Origin: Acidobacteriota bacterium
GTDB lineage: Bacteria; Acidobacteriota; Terriglobia; 20CM-2-55-15
Direction: 5' to 3'
Assembly: GCA_023265365.1 (NCBI GenBank)
Contig: JAHFTY010000002.1
Location: forward strand, 13,612 to 54,404
Length of the DNA stretch: 40,793 bases
Shown here: piece by piece, positions 34,734 to 40,793 of the stretch
How positions within the stretch are numbered: position 1 is the first letter of the stretch
How the letters are laid out: every line of letters starts with the position of its first letter
Program-made: the position numbers and the translations under genes
Notes under the pieces: model-generated
What the model was told of the DNA's origin: nothing
The model's database searches: none
The model's input: only the letters and a program-made list of their open reading frames with translations

Positions 34734-36716
34734 GTGAACATCTGGTCGAAGCTCAAAGGTCTGACAAGACTTCAACGCGTCACTCTGATTCTGTTTGTTG
34801 CGATGATCGTGAATTCCATCCTGGATTCCACGATCGGCTACCAGCTTCTGGGTGGCGACCTTCTCGGCGTTCTATTCACGTTTTCGCTCTTCTTCCTGAT
34901 CCTCAGCCTGATCAAACCGCTCACGCGGCGTCTGGTGTGGCGTGTGCGCAACCGGCTGTTGGTGACGTATGTCCTGTTCGGCGTGGTCCCCATCGCTTTG
35001 ATATTCGTGATGCTGGGGATTGGTTCCTACATTCTGTTCGGGCAAATTGCAGCAAACCTGGTCCGGGAAGAAATCCAGCGCCTCACCGATAACGCGGTTT
35101 CGGCCGCGCGCGCGGTGGCGCTCCTCTCCGATCGTCCGGAGGACGCGCTTCGGCTTTTTCCGGGAATGTCGGTCGTTGTGCGATCGGGATCGAGTCTTCG
35201 CGACATCCCGGTCGACGGCATCATCCTGGATATTCCGTCCTGGATCACACCGGGATTCAAAGGCGTTGTTCAAAGGGATACAACCTTCATGCTTGCGGCT
35301 GCCGTGCGGCTTGAGGCGGCGGGCCATCGCGTTGACGTCCTGGCGTACTCGCCGATCGATTCGAAAATGCTCGGCGAATTCGATCCCGATCTCGGCGCTG
35401 TCTCTGTTTACGACACGCAGTTCGAGTCGGCCGATGGAGGTGTCCGGCTCAGCGAAAGCAAGCAGCCCAGCTCCGGTTTCCGGTTCACGACGAGCCGCCG
35501 CGGGCAGGACAATCCCAATCCGCAGGCACGGCCCATCGTCACGTCCGCCCGCACGTTGCCGGAGCCGCGAGGTTTCTGGGATTTTCAGGTGGAATGGCCG
35601 TCCATCCTGGCGGTCACGCGGCTGGACGGCACGTCTCATAACGCCATCCTGGCAGTGGCGTCGCGTGCGTCGATGTTCATTCCAAGGCTTTTCAGCTCGC
35701 TCGGCACGATCGCCCCGATCATGGGTTACGCCCTGCTCGTGATCGCGTTCATTTTCCTGTTCGTCGAAGTGATTTCCCTCATGCTAAGCGCCGGCCTCAC
35801 GCGTTCGATCACTCGCGCCGTTCACGACCTGTATCTCGGAACGAAGAAAGTGGCGAACGCGGATTTTTCGCATCGCATTCCGGTGCGCAGCCGGGATCAA
35901 CTCAGCGAACTCGCCGCCTCGTTCAACGGAATGACGGAGCAGATCCGGCGACTGATCGACGAGGTGAAGGAAAAAGAAAAGCTCGAAGCGGAACTCGAGA
36001 TCGCGCGCGAGGTCCAGGCGCAGTTGTTTCCGAAGGGGATTCCCCAGTTGAAGACGCTCGAACTGGCAGGCGTCTGTAATCCGGCACGGGTCGTGAGCGG
36101 CGACTACTATGACTTCGTTCCCATCGCCGCGCGTTACATGGCAATCGTGATCGCCGACATCTCCGGGAAGGGCATTTCCGCCGCGCTGCTGATGGCGAGC
36201 GTTCAGTCCTCGCTGCACGCGCAACTGACGAACCGGGAGAATGGGGAGACGCCGTCGACCGCAACACTGGTCGCCCGGTTGAACCGCCAGTTGTACGAAA
36301 ACACGCCTCCCGAAAAGTACGCCACGTTCTACTGCTCCATTTACGACGATCAAAGCGGCTGCCTGGCCTACACGAACGCCGGACATCTGCCTCCCATCCT
36401 GGTGCGCAGTGGGAATGCGAGCCGCCTTGAAGGTAACGGAATCGTGGTGGGAATCCTCCCGGATGCTCCTTACGAACAGGTCGTCATCCAGCTTCAGCCG
36501 GGAGACCTTCTCGCGGCCTTCACGGATGGCATTACCGAATCGGAAAATGAAAAGGGTGAGGAATTCGGAGAAACGCGTCTGGCGGGTCTGCTGGTGGAAC
36601 ACGCTGCCAAACCTTTGGACCGGATTGTCGAAATCGTGACACAGACCGTCCGCGAATGGGCCTACGACTTCGACAATCGCGACGATACGACTATGCTACT
36701 CGCTCGACGGGTCTAG
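34734..36716 (+). CDS. Membrane PP2C-type (SpoIIE/RsbU-like) phosphatase with HAMP domain
   Basis: 660 residues from GTG 34734, with AGGAG (34724-34728) upstream. Two to three N-terminal helices (about 15-110) are followed by an extracytoplasmic region (about 110-305), a helix (about 325-355), a HAMP linker (about 360-415, ADFSHRIPVRSRDQLSELAA) and a coiled segment (EKEKLEAELEIAREVQAQLF). The SpoIIE phosphatase domain begins NPARVVSGDYYDF. Metal-binding acidic residues appear in IADISGKGISAALLMA, FTDGITESEN and DFDNRDDTTMLLARRV. Such proteins dephosphorylate anti-sigma-factor antagonists in response to a periplasmic signal. No STAS or RsbW partner lies in the window. Originally coupled to the hydrolase gene, it is now separated from it by an insertion. 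Confidence 0.92.
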   Translation: MNIWSKLKGLTRLQRVTLILFVAMIVNSILDSTIGYQLLGGDLLGVLFTFSLFFLILSLIKPLTRRLVWRVRNRLLVTYVLFGVVPIALIFVMLGIGSYILFGQIAANLVREEIQRLTDNAVSAARAVALLSDRPEDALRLFPGMSVVVRSGSSLRDIPVDGIILDIPSWITPGFKGVVQRDTTFMLAAAVRLEAAGHRVDVLAYSPIDSKMLGEFDPDLGAVSVYDTQFESADGGVRLSESKQPSSGFRFTTSRRGQDNPNPQARPIVTSARTLPEPRGFWDFQVEWPSILAVTRLDGTSHNAILAVASRASMFIPRLFSSLGTIAPIMGYALLVIAFIFLFVEVISLMLSAGLTRSITRAVHDLYLGTKKVANADFSHRIPVRSRDQLSELAASFNGMTEQIRRLIDEVKEKEKLEAELEIAREVQAQLFPKGIPQLKTLELAGVCNPARVVSGDYYDFVPIAARYMAIVIADISGKGISAALLMASVQSSLHAQLTNRENGETPSTATLVARLNRQLYENTPPEKYATFYCSIYDDQSGCLAYTNAGHLPPILVRSGNASRLEGNGIVVGILPDAPYEQVVIQLQPGDLLAAFTDGITESENEKGEEFGETRLAGLLVEHAAKPLDRIVEIVTQTVREWAYDFDNRDDTTMLLARRV

Positions 36717-36866
36717 GAGCATGCTCTCCCCTTCCGGTTCTGCGTGGGACCGTAACGTCCCTTTCGCCAACTGCGCGATGCCATGAATGATCAAAAACAA
36801 CCCACTGGCGAGAAGAACTCCCGACACACCGAGTAAAACGGACATCAAAATTACGTCGCGGAACAT
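36696..36866 (-). CDS. Possible small single-span membrane protein
   Basis: 56 residues from ATG 36866. One strong hydrophobic helix (VILMSVLLGVSGVLLASGLF, then LIIHGIAQLA) is followed by a charged tail (RSHAEPEGESMLLDPSSE). No ribosome site is visible. It overlaps the convergent phosphatase end by 21 bp, so part of the tail is simply antisense of that gene. It could be real, but evidence is only hydrophobicity and codon pattern. Confidence 0.4.
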   Translation of the reverse strand: MFRDVILMSVLLGVSGVLLASGLFLIIHGIAQLAKGTLRSHAEPEGESMLLDPSSE

Positions 36867-36911
36867 ATCTAATAACTTAATGAGCAATCGCGATGCCGGA
36901 AACTGCTGATG

Positions 36912-37060
36912 CACAAAGGGGAGATCGAGGAGAAGCGTTTTCCCCTCCTCGACGAGGAGGGGTGGCGCGAAGCGCCGGGATGGTGTTCAAGAAAAGGATT
37001 TTATTGAACGAACCGCCCCGCCGCTCCGCGGCACCCCGCCTTGGCCAAGGCGGGGAAAAG
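36912..37060. repeat. Composite palindromic repeat, copy 4
   Basis: Same orientation as the copy at 33121. Tail about 36912-36937, core 36938-37060. Both palindromes are intact (arms CCCCTCCTCG/CGAGGAGGGG and CCCCGCCTTGG/CCAAGGCGGGG). The AT-rich centre differs by a few bases from copy 1. It separates the phosphatase region from the rightward operon at 37150. Confidence 0.9.
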
Positions 37061-37149
37061 TCAAAGCCAGCCCTCCACCGCAATTTGGACTGCTCCTCCT
37101 CGCCGCCGGCATTCGAATTGCGCTTTTAGTCGTTGAAGGAGGCCGGGAC

Positions 37150-37329
37150 ATGATTCTCGTAAAGGTTGCATACGATGCTTACAACCAGCAGTTCCGCCTG
37201 ACGGATCCCACCCTTTCGCATATGTTCGAGGATGGTGAGTCGTACCTGCTGGCGGTGGAGATTTTCCCGACGGAGTGGGAGAAAGACGAGGCGCTGGACT
37301 ACCCGCCGGCCGAAATGGGACACGCCTGA
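37150..37329 (+). CDS. Small acidic protein of unknown function
   Basis: 59 residues from ATG 37150 with a perfect AAGGAGG (37135-37141) 8 nt upstream. The sequence is compact and strand-rich with balanced codons (MILVKVAYDAYNQQFRLTD, SYLLAVEIFPTEWEKDEA) and an acidic C-terminal half. No motif is recognised. It lies 20 bp before the DUF1460 gene, whose -10 box falls between them, so the two may be separately initiated though close. Confidence 0.7.
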   Translation: MILVKVAYDAYNQQFRLTDPTLSHMFEDGESYLLAVEIFPTEWEKDEALDYPPAEMGHA

Positions 37330-37336
37330 CGTAAGG

Positions 37337-37342
37337 TATAAT
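37337..37342 (+). promoter_or_regulatory. Consensus -10 box of a leaderless promoter for the DUF1460 operon
   Basis: TATAAT ends 7 nt before ATG 37350. There is no ribosome site in between, and no clear -35 box 16-18 bp upstream. Confidence 0.6.
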
Positions 37343-37349
37343 CGGGCCG

Positions 37350-38054
37350 ATGAAACGCAGTGAACCTCTCGGCCTCGACCGGAGGCGCGTGCAGCAATTG
37401 CTGGAAGCGGCGAAATCCGCGACGCGCGCCAGTTCCCGGATCGACCGGATTTCCTCCAATTTGGTTGGAAAACCCTACGTCGTCAACCCGCTGATCGGGT
37501 CCGCAGAAACTCCCGAAACATTTACCATCGACATGCATCGCTTCGATTGCGTCACGCTCGTCGAAACGGTTCTCGCGCTCGCTCAATCGAAGAACGCGGG
37601 CCGCTTTATCGATCGGTTGCGCCGCATTCGATACGAAGACGGGCGGATCGAGTGGAAGCGCCGCAATCACTACATGACTCAATGGATCCGCAATAACATC
37701 GCCGCCGGGTTCGTCCAGCGTATTCCGGCCCTGAAACCCATCGTGACCCGGAAGCGCATTCTCGACATGATTCCCGGCCTGCCGCCGCGTTCCGCGGCTT
37801 TCTCGTGCATTCCCAAACGTTACTTGTTGCGCTCCGTGGACAAACTCGAAAGCGGCGATCTGATCTTCTGCGCTTCGACCCGGAAGCGTCTCGACATCTT
37901 TCACTGCGGCATCATTGTCAAAAACGGCCGGGGCCTGCTGGTCCGGAACGCGGCCAAGAGCCGGGGGGCTGTCGTCGAAGAAAAGCTGGAAGACTTCCTG
38001 AAGCGTAACCGGATGGCCGGCGTTCTGCTGGTTCGGCCGGCGGAGGCGCAGTGA
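37350..38054 (+). CDS. DUF1460 amidase/peptidase-like protein (NlpC/P60-like)
   Basis: 234 residues from ATG 37350. Family marks: the putative nucleophile C67 in HRFDCVTLVETVLALA, GDLIFCAST (169-177) and the likely catalytic His H185 in DIFHCGI. Relatives of this fold include N-acetylmuramoyl-L-alanine amidase-like proteins that cut peptidoglycan stem linkages. Unlike many bacteroidal members it shows no signal peptide and starts with a charged helix (MKRSEPLGLDRRRVQQLL), so it seems cytoplasmic. Its stop overlaps the next gene (GTGA), starting a four-gene coupled operon with a glycosyltransferase, a DUF4922 protein and a SpoIID protein. Recycling or editing of imported muropeptides is a reasonable inference. 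Confidence 0.85.
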   Translation: MKRSEPLGLDRRRVQQLLEAAKSATRASSRIDRISSNLVGKPYVVNPLIGSAETPETFTIDMHRFDCVTLVETVLALAQSKNAGRFIDRLRRIRYEDGRIEWKRRNHYMTQWIRNNIAAGFVQRIPALKPIVTRKRILDMIPGLPPRSAAFSCIPKRYLLRSVDKLESGDLIFCASTRKRLDIFHCGIIVKNGRGLLVRNAAKSRGAVVEEKLEDFLKRNRMAGVLLVRPAEAQ

Positions 38055-39304
38055 ACCTTTCCACCGCCGAACTCCGCGAACTGCTGGACGGCGCGCCATC
38101 AGACGTCCTCGTTCTGACCGATCCTTTTTTTCAGGTCACGCCCGGCCAACGCATGATGCCCCGCATGACCCAGGCCATCGCCGATTCGGGCGCCGCCTTT
38201 GTCTACGCCGACGCGACGGATCATCCTCGCATTCACTATCAACCTGGAAGCATTCGCGATAACTTCGACTTCGGCCCCGTTGTCGCGATCTCCGTTCCCG
38301 CAGCGCGTGAAGCCGCCATTGGAGAATGGAAGTGGGGCGCACTTTACGACTTGCGCCTTCGTCTGTCGGAACATTACCCGGTCATGAGAATTCCCGAACC
38401 GTTGTATTCCGCTTCCGTTCCGGATGCGCGACCGGCGGGAGAAAAGCAGTTCGATTATGTCGATCCGCGAAACCGCGATTATCAGATCGAAATGGAAAGG
38501 ATCGCCACCGCGCATCTCCAGCGGATTGGCGCCTGGCTGGAACCGTCATTCCGGTCTGTTCCACGAGAGACCGCCGCGGGGATTGCCGCCAGTGTGGTGA
38601 TTCCGGTCCGAAATCGTGCCGGGACGATCAGGGACGCCGTCGCGAGCGTCTTTTCACAGAAGGCATCCTTTCCGTTCAACCTGATCGTTGTGGACAACCA
38701 TTCGACCGACGGCACGACCGAGTTCCTGCGCGGCATCCGTGATCCTCGCCTCGTTCATATCATCCCGGAGCGGACGGATCTTGGAATCGGCGGATGCTGG
38801 AACGAGGCGATTTATTCCGAGTCGTGCGGCAAATACGCCGTGCAACTCGATTCGGACGATATCTATCGAGACGATCTCGCACTCGCGCGCATCGTGGACG
38901 AGCTGGAACGCGGACCTTATGCGATGGTCGTGGGGTCGTACACGATGGTGAACTTCAAGCTTGAGGAGATTCCTCCCGGTCTGATCGATCATCGCGAATG
39001 GTCCCGCGAGAATGGCCGCAACAATGCGCTTCGCATCAACGGCTTTGGTGCGCCGCGCGCTTTCGACGTGTCCGTGCTGCGGGGAATCGGGTTTCCCAAC
39101 ACGAGTTATGGCGAGGACTATGCTGTCGCGTTAAGAATCAGCCGGGAATACGAGATTGGCCGCATCTATGAATCGGTCTACCTGTGCCGCCGGTGGGAAG
39201 GGAACACCGACAGCGCCCTTCCCCTTGAGACCGAGAACCGCTACGACGCCTATAAGGACTGGATCCGGACCAATGAAATTCGCGCACGCCAGCGACATCG
39301 ATAG
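38051..39304 (+). CDS. Glycosyltransferase, C-terminal GT2 domain with degenerate N-terminal half
   Basis: 417 residues from GTG 38051. Residues about 187-415 form a GT-A domain: ASVVIPVRNRAGTIRDAV, VVDNHSTDGT, the metal motif in AVQLDSDDIYRDD, and the acceptor-side segment GFPNTSYGEDYAVALRI. The first 185 residues look like the back half of another GT2 (AAFVYADATDHPRIHY, LRLRLSEHYPVMRIPEPLYS) without a nucleotide-binding start, possibly a regulatory or dimer domain. No membrane helix is seen. Start overlaps the DUF1460 stop by 4 bp, and its 3' end overlaps the DUF4922 gene by 32 bp. In this context the donor may be a sugar salvaged by the neighbours. Confidence 0.85.
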   Translation: MNLSTAELRELLDGAPSDVLVLTDPFFQVTPGQRMMPRMTQAIADSGAAFVYADATDHPRIHYQPGSIRDNFDFGPVVAISVPAAREAAIGEWKWGALYDLRLRLSEHYPVMRIPEPLYSASVPDARPAGEKQFDYVDPRNRDYQIEMERIATAHLQRIGAWLEPSFRSVPRETAAGIAASVVIPVRNRAGTIRDAVASVFSQKASFPFNLIVVDNHSTDGTTEFLRGIRDPRLVHIIPERTDLGIGGCWNEAIYSESCGKYAVQLDSDDIYRDDLALARIVDELERGPYAMVVGSYTMVNFKLEEIPPGLIDHREWSRENGRNNALRINGFGAPRAFDVSVLRGIGFPNTSYGEDYAVALRISREYEIGRIYESVYLCRRWEGNTDSALPLETENRYDAYKDWIRTNEIRARQRHR

Positions 39305-40058
39305 GCTGATCGAGGAACAGGCTGCGTCCTGGCCGATGCTTGCCCGGGGCATGGAGGGCCTGAGGCACGCGCTGACGAAACCGGTCGACGTCAACGGATT
39401 CCGGATTCAGGTCCGGCATCTGCCGCACCGCATCGTCAGCACCACCGCGAACGTGGATCCGGATTCCGTTGCGAAGCGGCCGTGCTTCCTGTGTCCGTCC
39501 AATCTGCCGCCGGAAGAAGAAGGCCTCGAGTTTAACGACGACTACACCATTTACTGCAACCCCTTCCCCATTCTCGAGAAACACCTCACGATTGTGCATC
39601 GCCATCACCGCCCTCAACGGATCGCTGGGCAGATCGAGAATATGCTCGCGCTGGCGGAAGCGCTTCCCGGGTTCTTTGTCATTTATAACGGCGCCCGGTG
39701 CGGCGCCTCGGCTCCGGACCATCTCCATTTCCAGGCATGCTGGGGCAAGGGTGTCCCGATTATCGATCAAGGCCTTCCCTCCTTCGGGCTTCGCGTCGAT
39801 CCGGTTCTGGCGGAATCGATAATCGGGACTCCGGAACCCCTGGTGAACATCGCCGCGTTTCGGGACGGAGGCGAAACGGTCGTGGTCGTCTTCAGGCGCA
39901 GCAAACATCGTCCCGCTGTCTTTCATTCGGGCGAGTTGACCGTGAGTCCCGCAACGATCGATCTGTGCGGCGTATTCGTCACGCCGGTGGAAAAGGATTT
40001 TCACAAGATCACCGGCGACGATATCCGCCGCATCATTGAAGAGGTGACGATACCGTGA
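39273..40058 (+). CDS. DUF4922 HIT-like nucleotide phosphorylase
   Basis: 261 residues from ATG 39273. A Cys pair (C71 and C74 in PCFLCPSNLP) probably binds zinc. The segment NPFPILEKHLTIVHRHHRPQ and the triad-like H150-x-H152-x-Q154 (APDHLHFQAC) follow the pattern of GalT, Ap4A phosphorylase and GDP-L-galactose phosphorylase in the HIT superfamily, where the first of these His residues carries the nucleotidyl group. The likely reaction is nucleotidyl transfer to or from a sugar phosphate. It overlaps genes on both sides (32 bp and 4 bp), showing tight co-production with the glycosyltransferase and SpoIID protein; it could make or consume that enzyme's nucleotide-sugar. Confidence 0.85.
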   Translation: MKFAHASDIDRLIEEQAASWPMLARGMEGLRHALTKPVDVNGFRIQVRHLPHRIVSTTANVDPDSVAKRPCFLCPSNLPPEEEGLEFNDDYTIYCNPFPILEKHLTIVHRHHRPQRIAGQIENMLALAEALPGFFVIYNGARCGASAPDHLHFQACWGKGVPIIDQGLPSFGLRVDPVLAESIIGTPEPLVNIAAFRDGGETVVVVFRRSKHRPAVFHSGELTVSPATIDLCGVFVTPVEKDFHKITGDDIRRIIEEVTIP

Positions 40059-40793
40059 AGACAATCTCGGTCGGGTTGATGGAAGGAAGGAAGTCGGTCG
40101 ATATCGAACTGATCGGCAACTGGAAGGGGATGGATTCGGGTCGACATCACCTCACTTCCGCTGTGACTCTCGTACCAGCCGGTCCGGATGCGTCATTTGC
40201 GGTGAACGACGTCACGATCGGGATCGGGTTCCACTGGGAGCGCAACGAACGCCAGGCATTCCGGGGCGGGTTGCGCATCCTCCAGCGGCCCGGAGGTCTG
40301 ACGGTCATCAACGACGTCGAGCTCGAAGACTACGTCACCAGCGTGATCTCATCCGAGATGAGCGCCGCCTGTCCGCCGGATCTGCTGAAAGCGCACGCTG
40401 TGATCTCCCGAAGCTGGATGTGGTATCCAAAGGCCAATCCCGAAGCCCGCGGCCCCGGCACGGAGTTCATTCAGACACCCGGCGAACTGATTCGCTGGTA
40501 CGGACGCGAGTCGCACGAGGACTACGACGTTTGCGCGGACGACCACTGCCAGCGATACCAGGGAATCACGAAAGTGTTTTCAGAATCCGTGCAGCAGGCT
40601 GTCCGGGACACCAAGGGGCAGATGCTCATGTTTGAGGGAGGAATCTGCGACGCCCGCTTCTCGAAGTGTTGCGGCGGTGTGAGCGAAGAATACCGGGTGG
40701 CATGGGACGATCGGAACATCCCGTATTTGAGCTCCGTCGTCGATCCCTACTGCGACACGAACGACAAGGAACTCCTGGCACAGATTCTTCCGG
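40055..40793 (+). CDS. SpoIID/LytB-domain protein (partial, cut by the right edge)
   Basis: About 246 residues are visible from GTG 40055, which overlaps the DUF4922 stop (GTGA). No signal peptide is present: the protein begins KTISVGLMEGRKSVDIELIG. The SpoIID core is clear: VINDVELEDYVTSVISSEM with the conserved catalytic-type Glu, then LLKAHAVISRSW, YDVCADDHCQRYQGIT and ARFSKCCGGVSEEY. SpoIID enzymes cleave the glycan backbone of denuded peptidoglycan, normally outside the cytoplasm. Lack of an export signal, together with the other cytoplasmic-looking members of this operon, suggests action on imported or intracellular glycan fragments. The C-terminus is outside the window. Confidence 0.88.
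   Translation, partial: MKTISVGLMEGRKSVDIELIGNWKGMDSGRHHLTSAVTLVPAGPDASFAVNDVTIGIGFHWERNERQAFRGGLRILQRPGGLTVINDVELEDYVTSVISSEMSAACPPDLLKAHAVISRSWMWYPKANPEARGPGTEFIQTPGELIRWYGRESHEDYDVCADDHCQRYQGITKVFSESVQQAVRDTKGQMLMFEGGICDARFSKCCGGVSEEYRVAWDDRNIPYLSSVVDPYCDTNDKELLAQILP

Noticed and set aside
1-40793. tRNA, rRNA, CRISPR arrays, riboswitches and transposase genes
   Set aside because: No cloverleaf-like segments, spaced identical repeats, known leader motifs or transposase domains were recognised by reading; absence cannot be proven without dedicated searches.

Overview
The window looks like a piece of an Acidobacteriota chromosome, or a close relative; this is inferred from gene content, not from a marker gene. 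It is GC-rich. It carries two very large TonB-dependent receptors with an N-terminal carboxypeptidase-regulatory domain, secreted VPS10/Asp-box beta-propeller proteins, a DUF5916 outer-membrane protein, multihaem cytochromes c, and a complete bioB/bioF/bioD/bioA set. No rRNA, tRNA, CRISPR array, prophage or transposase gene was recognised.

Layout. 1-4381: a multihaem cytochrome c cut by the left edge, a doubtful small gene, a membrane protein and a secreted Asp-box protein. 4471-9885: a 1045-residue secreted VPS10-type propeller protein and a DUF5916 outer-membrane protein meeting tail to tail with no spacer. 9938-19434: an aldo/keto reductase gene that has lost its catalytic segment, two TonB-dependent receptors, a small zinc-ribbon protein, a c-type cytochrome and an HTH-Mop molybdate-type regulator. 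19462-23644: small membrane, secreted and acetyltransferase genes. 23704-31390: biotin synthesis genes surrounding a leftward envelope-glycan operon (GT2, methyltransferase, YfhO). 31437-34733: a degraded cyclase, a hotdog thioesterase, an alpha/beta hydrolase, and an insertion that carries an orphan gene between two copies of an identical 119-bp sequence. 34734-36716: a membrane PP2C (RsbU-like) phosphatase. 37150 to the right end: a tightly coupled operon of a DUF1460 amidase-like protein, a GT2, a DUF4922 HIT-like phosphorylase and a SpoIID/LytB protein. None of these has a visible signal peptide, so they may act on peptidoglycan-type substrates in the cytoplasm.

Three window-wide patterns stand out. 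First, a composite palindromic repeat (about 125 bp core) occurs four times, always between genes. Second, several genes carry internal deletions: the aldo/keto reductase, one YfhO gene plus the tail of another, and the cyclase; bioB and the broken YfhO run into each other. Third, at least nine genes have a TANAAT-like -10 box ending 7-11 nt before the start codon and no Shine-Dalgarno site. This suggests widespread leaderless transcripts beside a second class of genes with strong AGGAGG sites.
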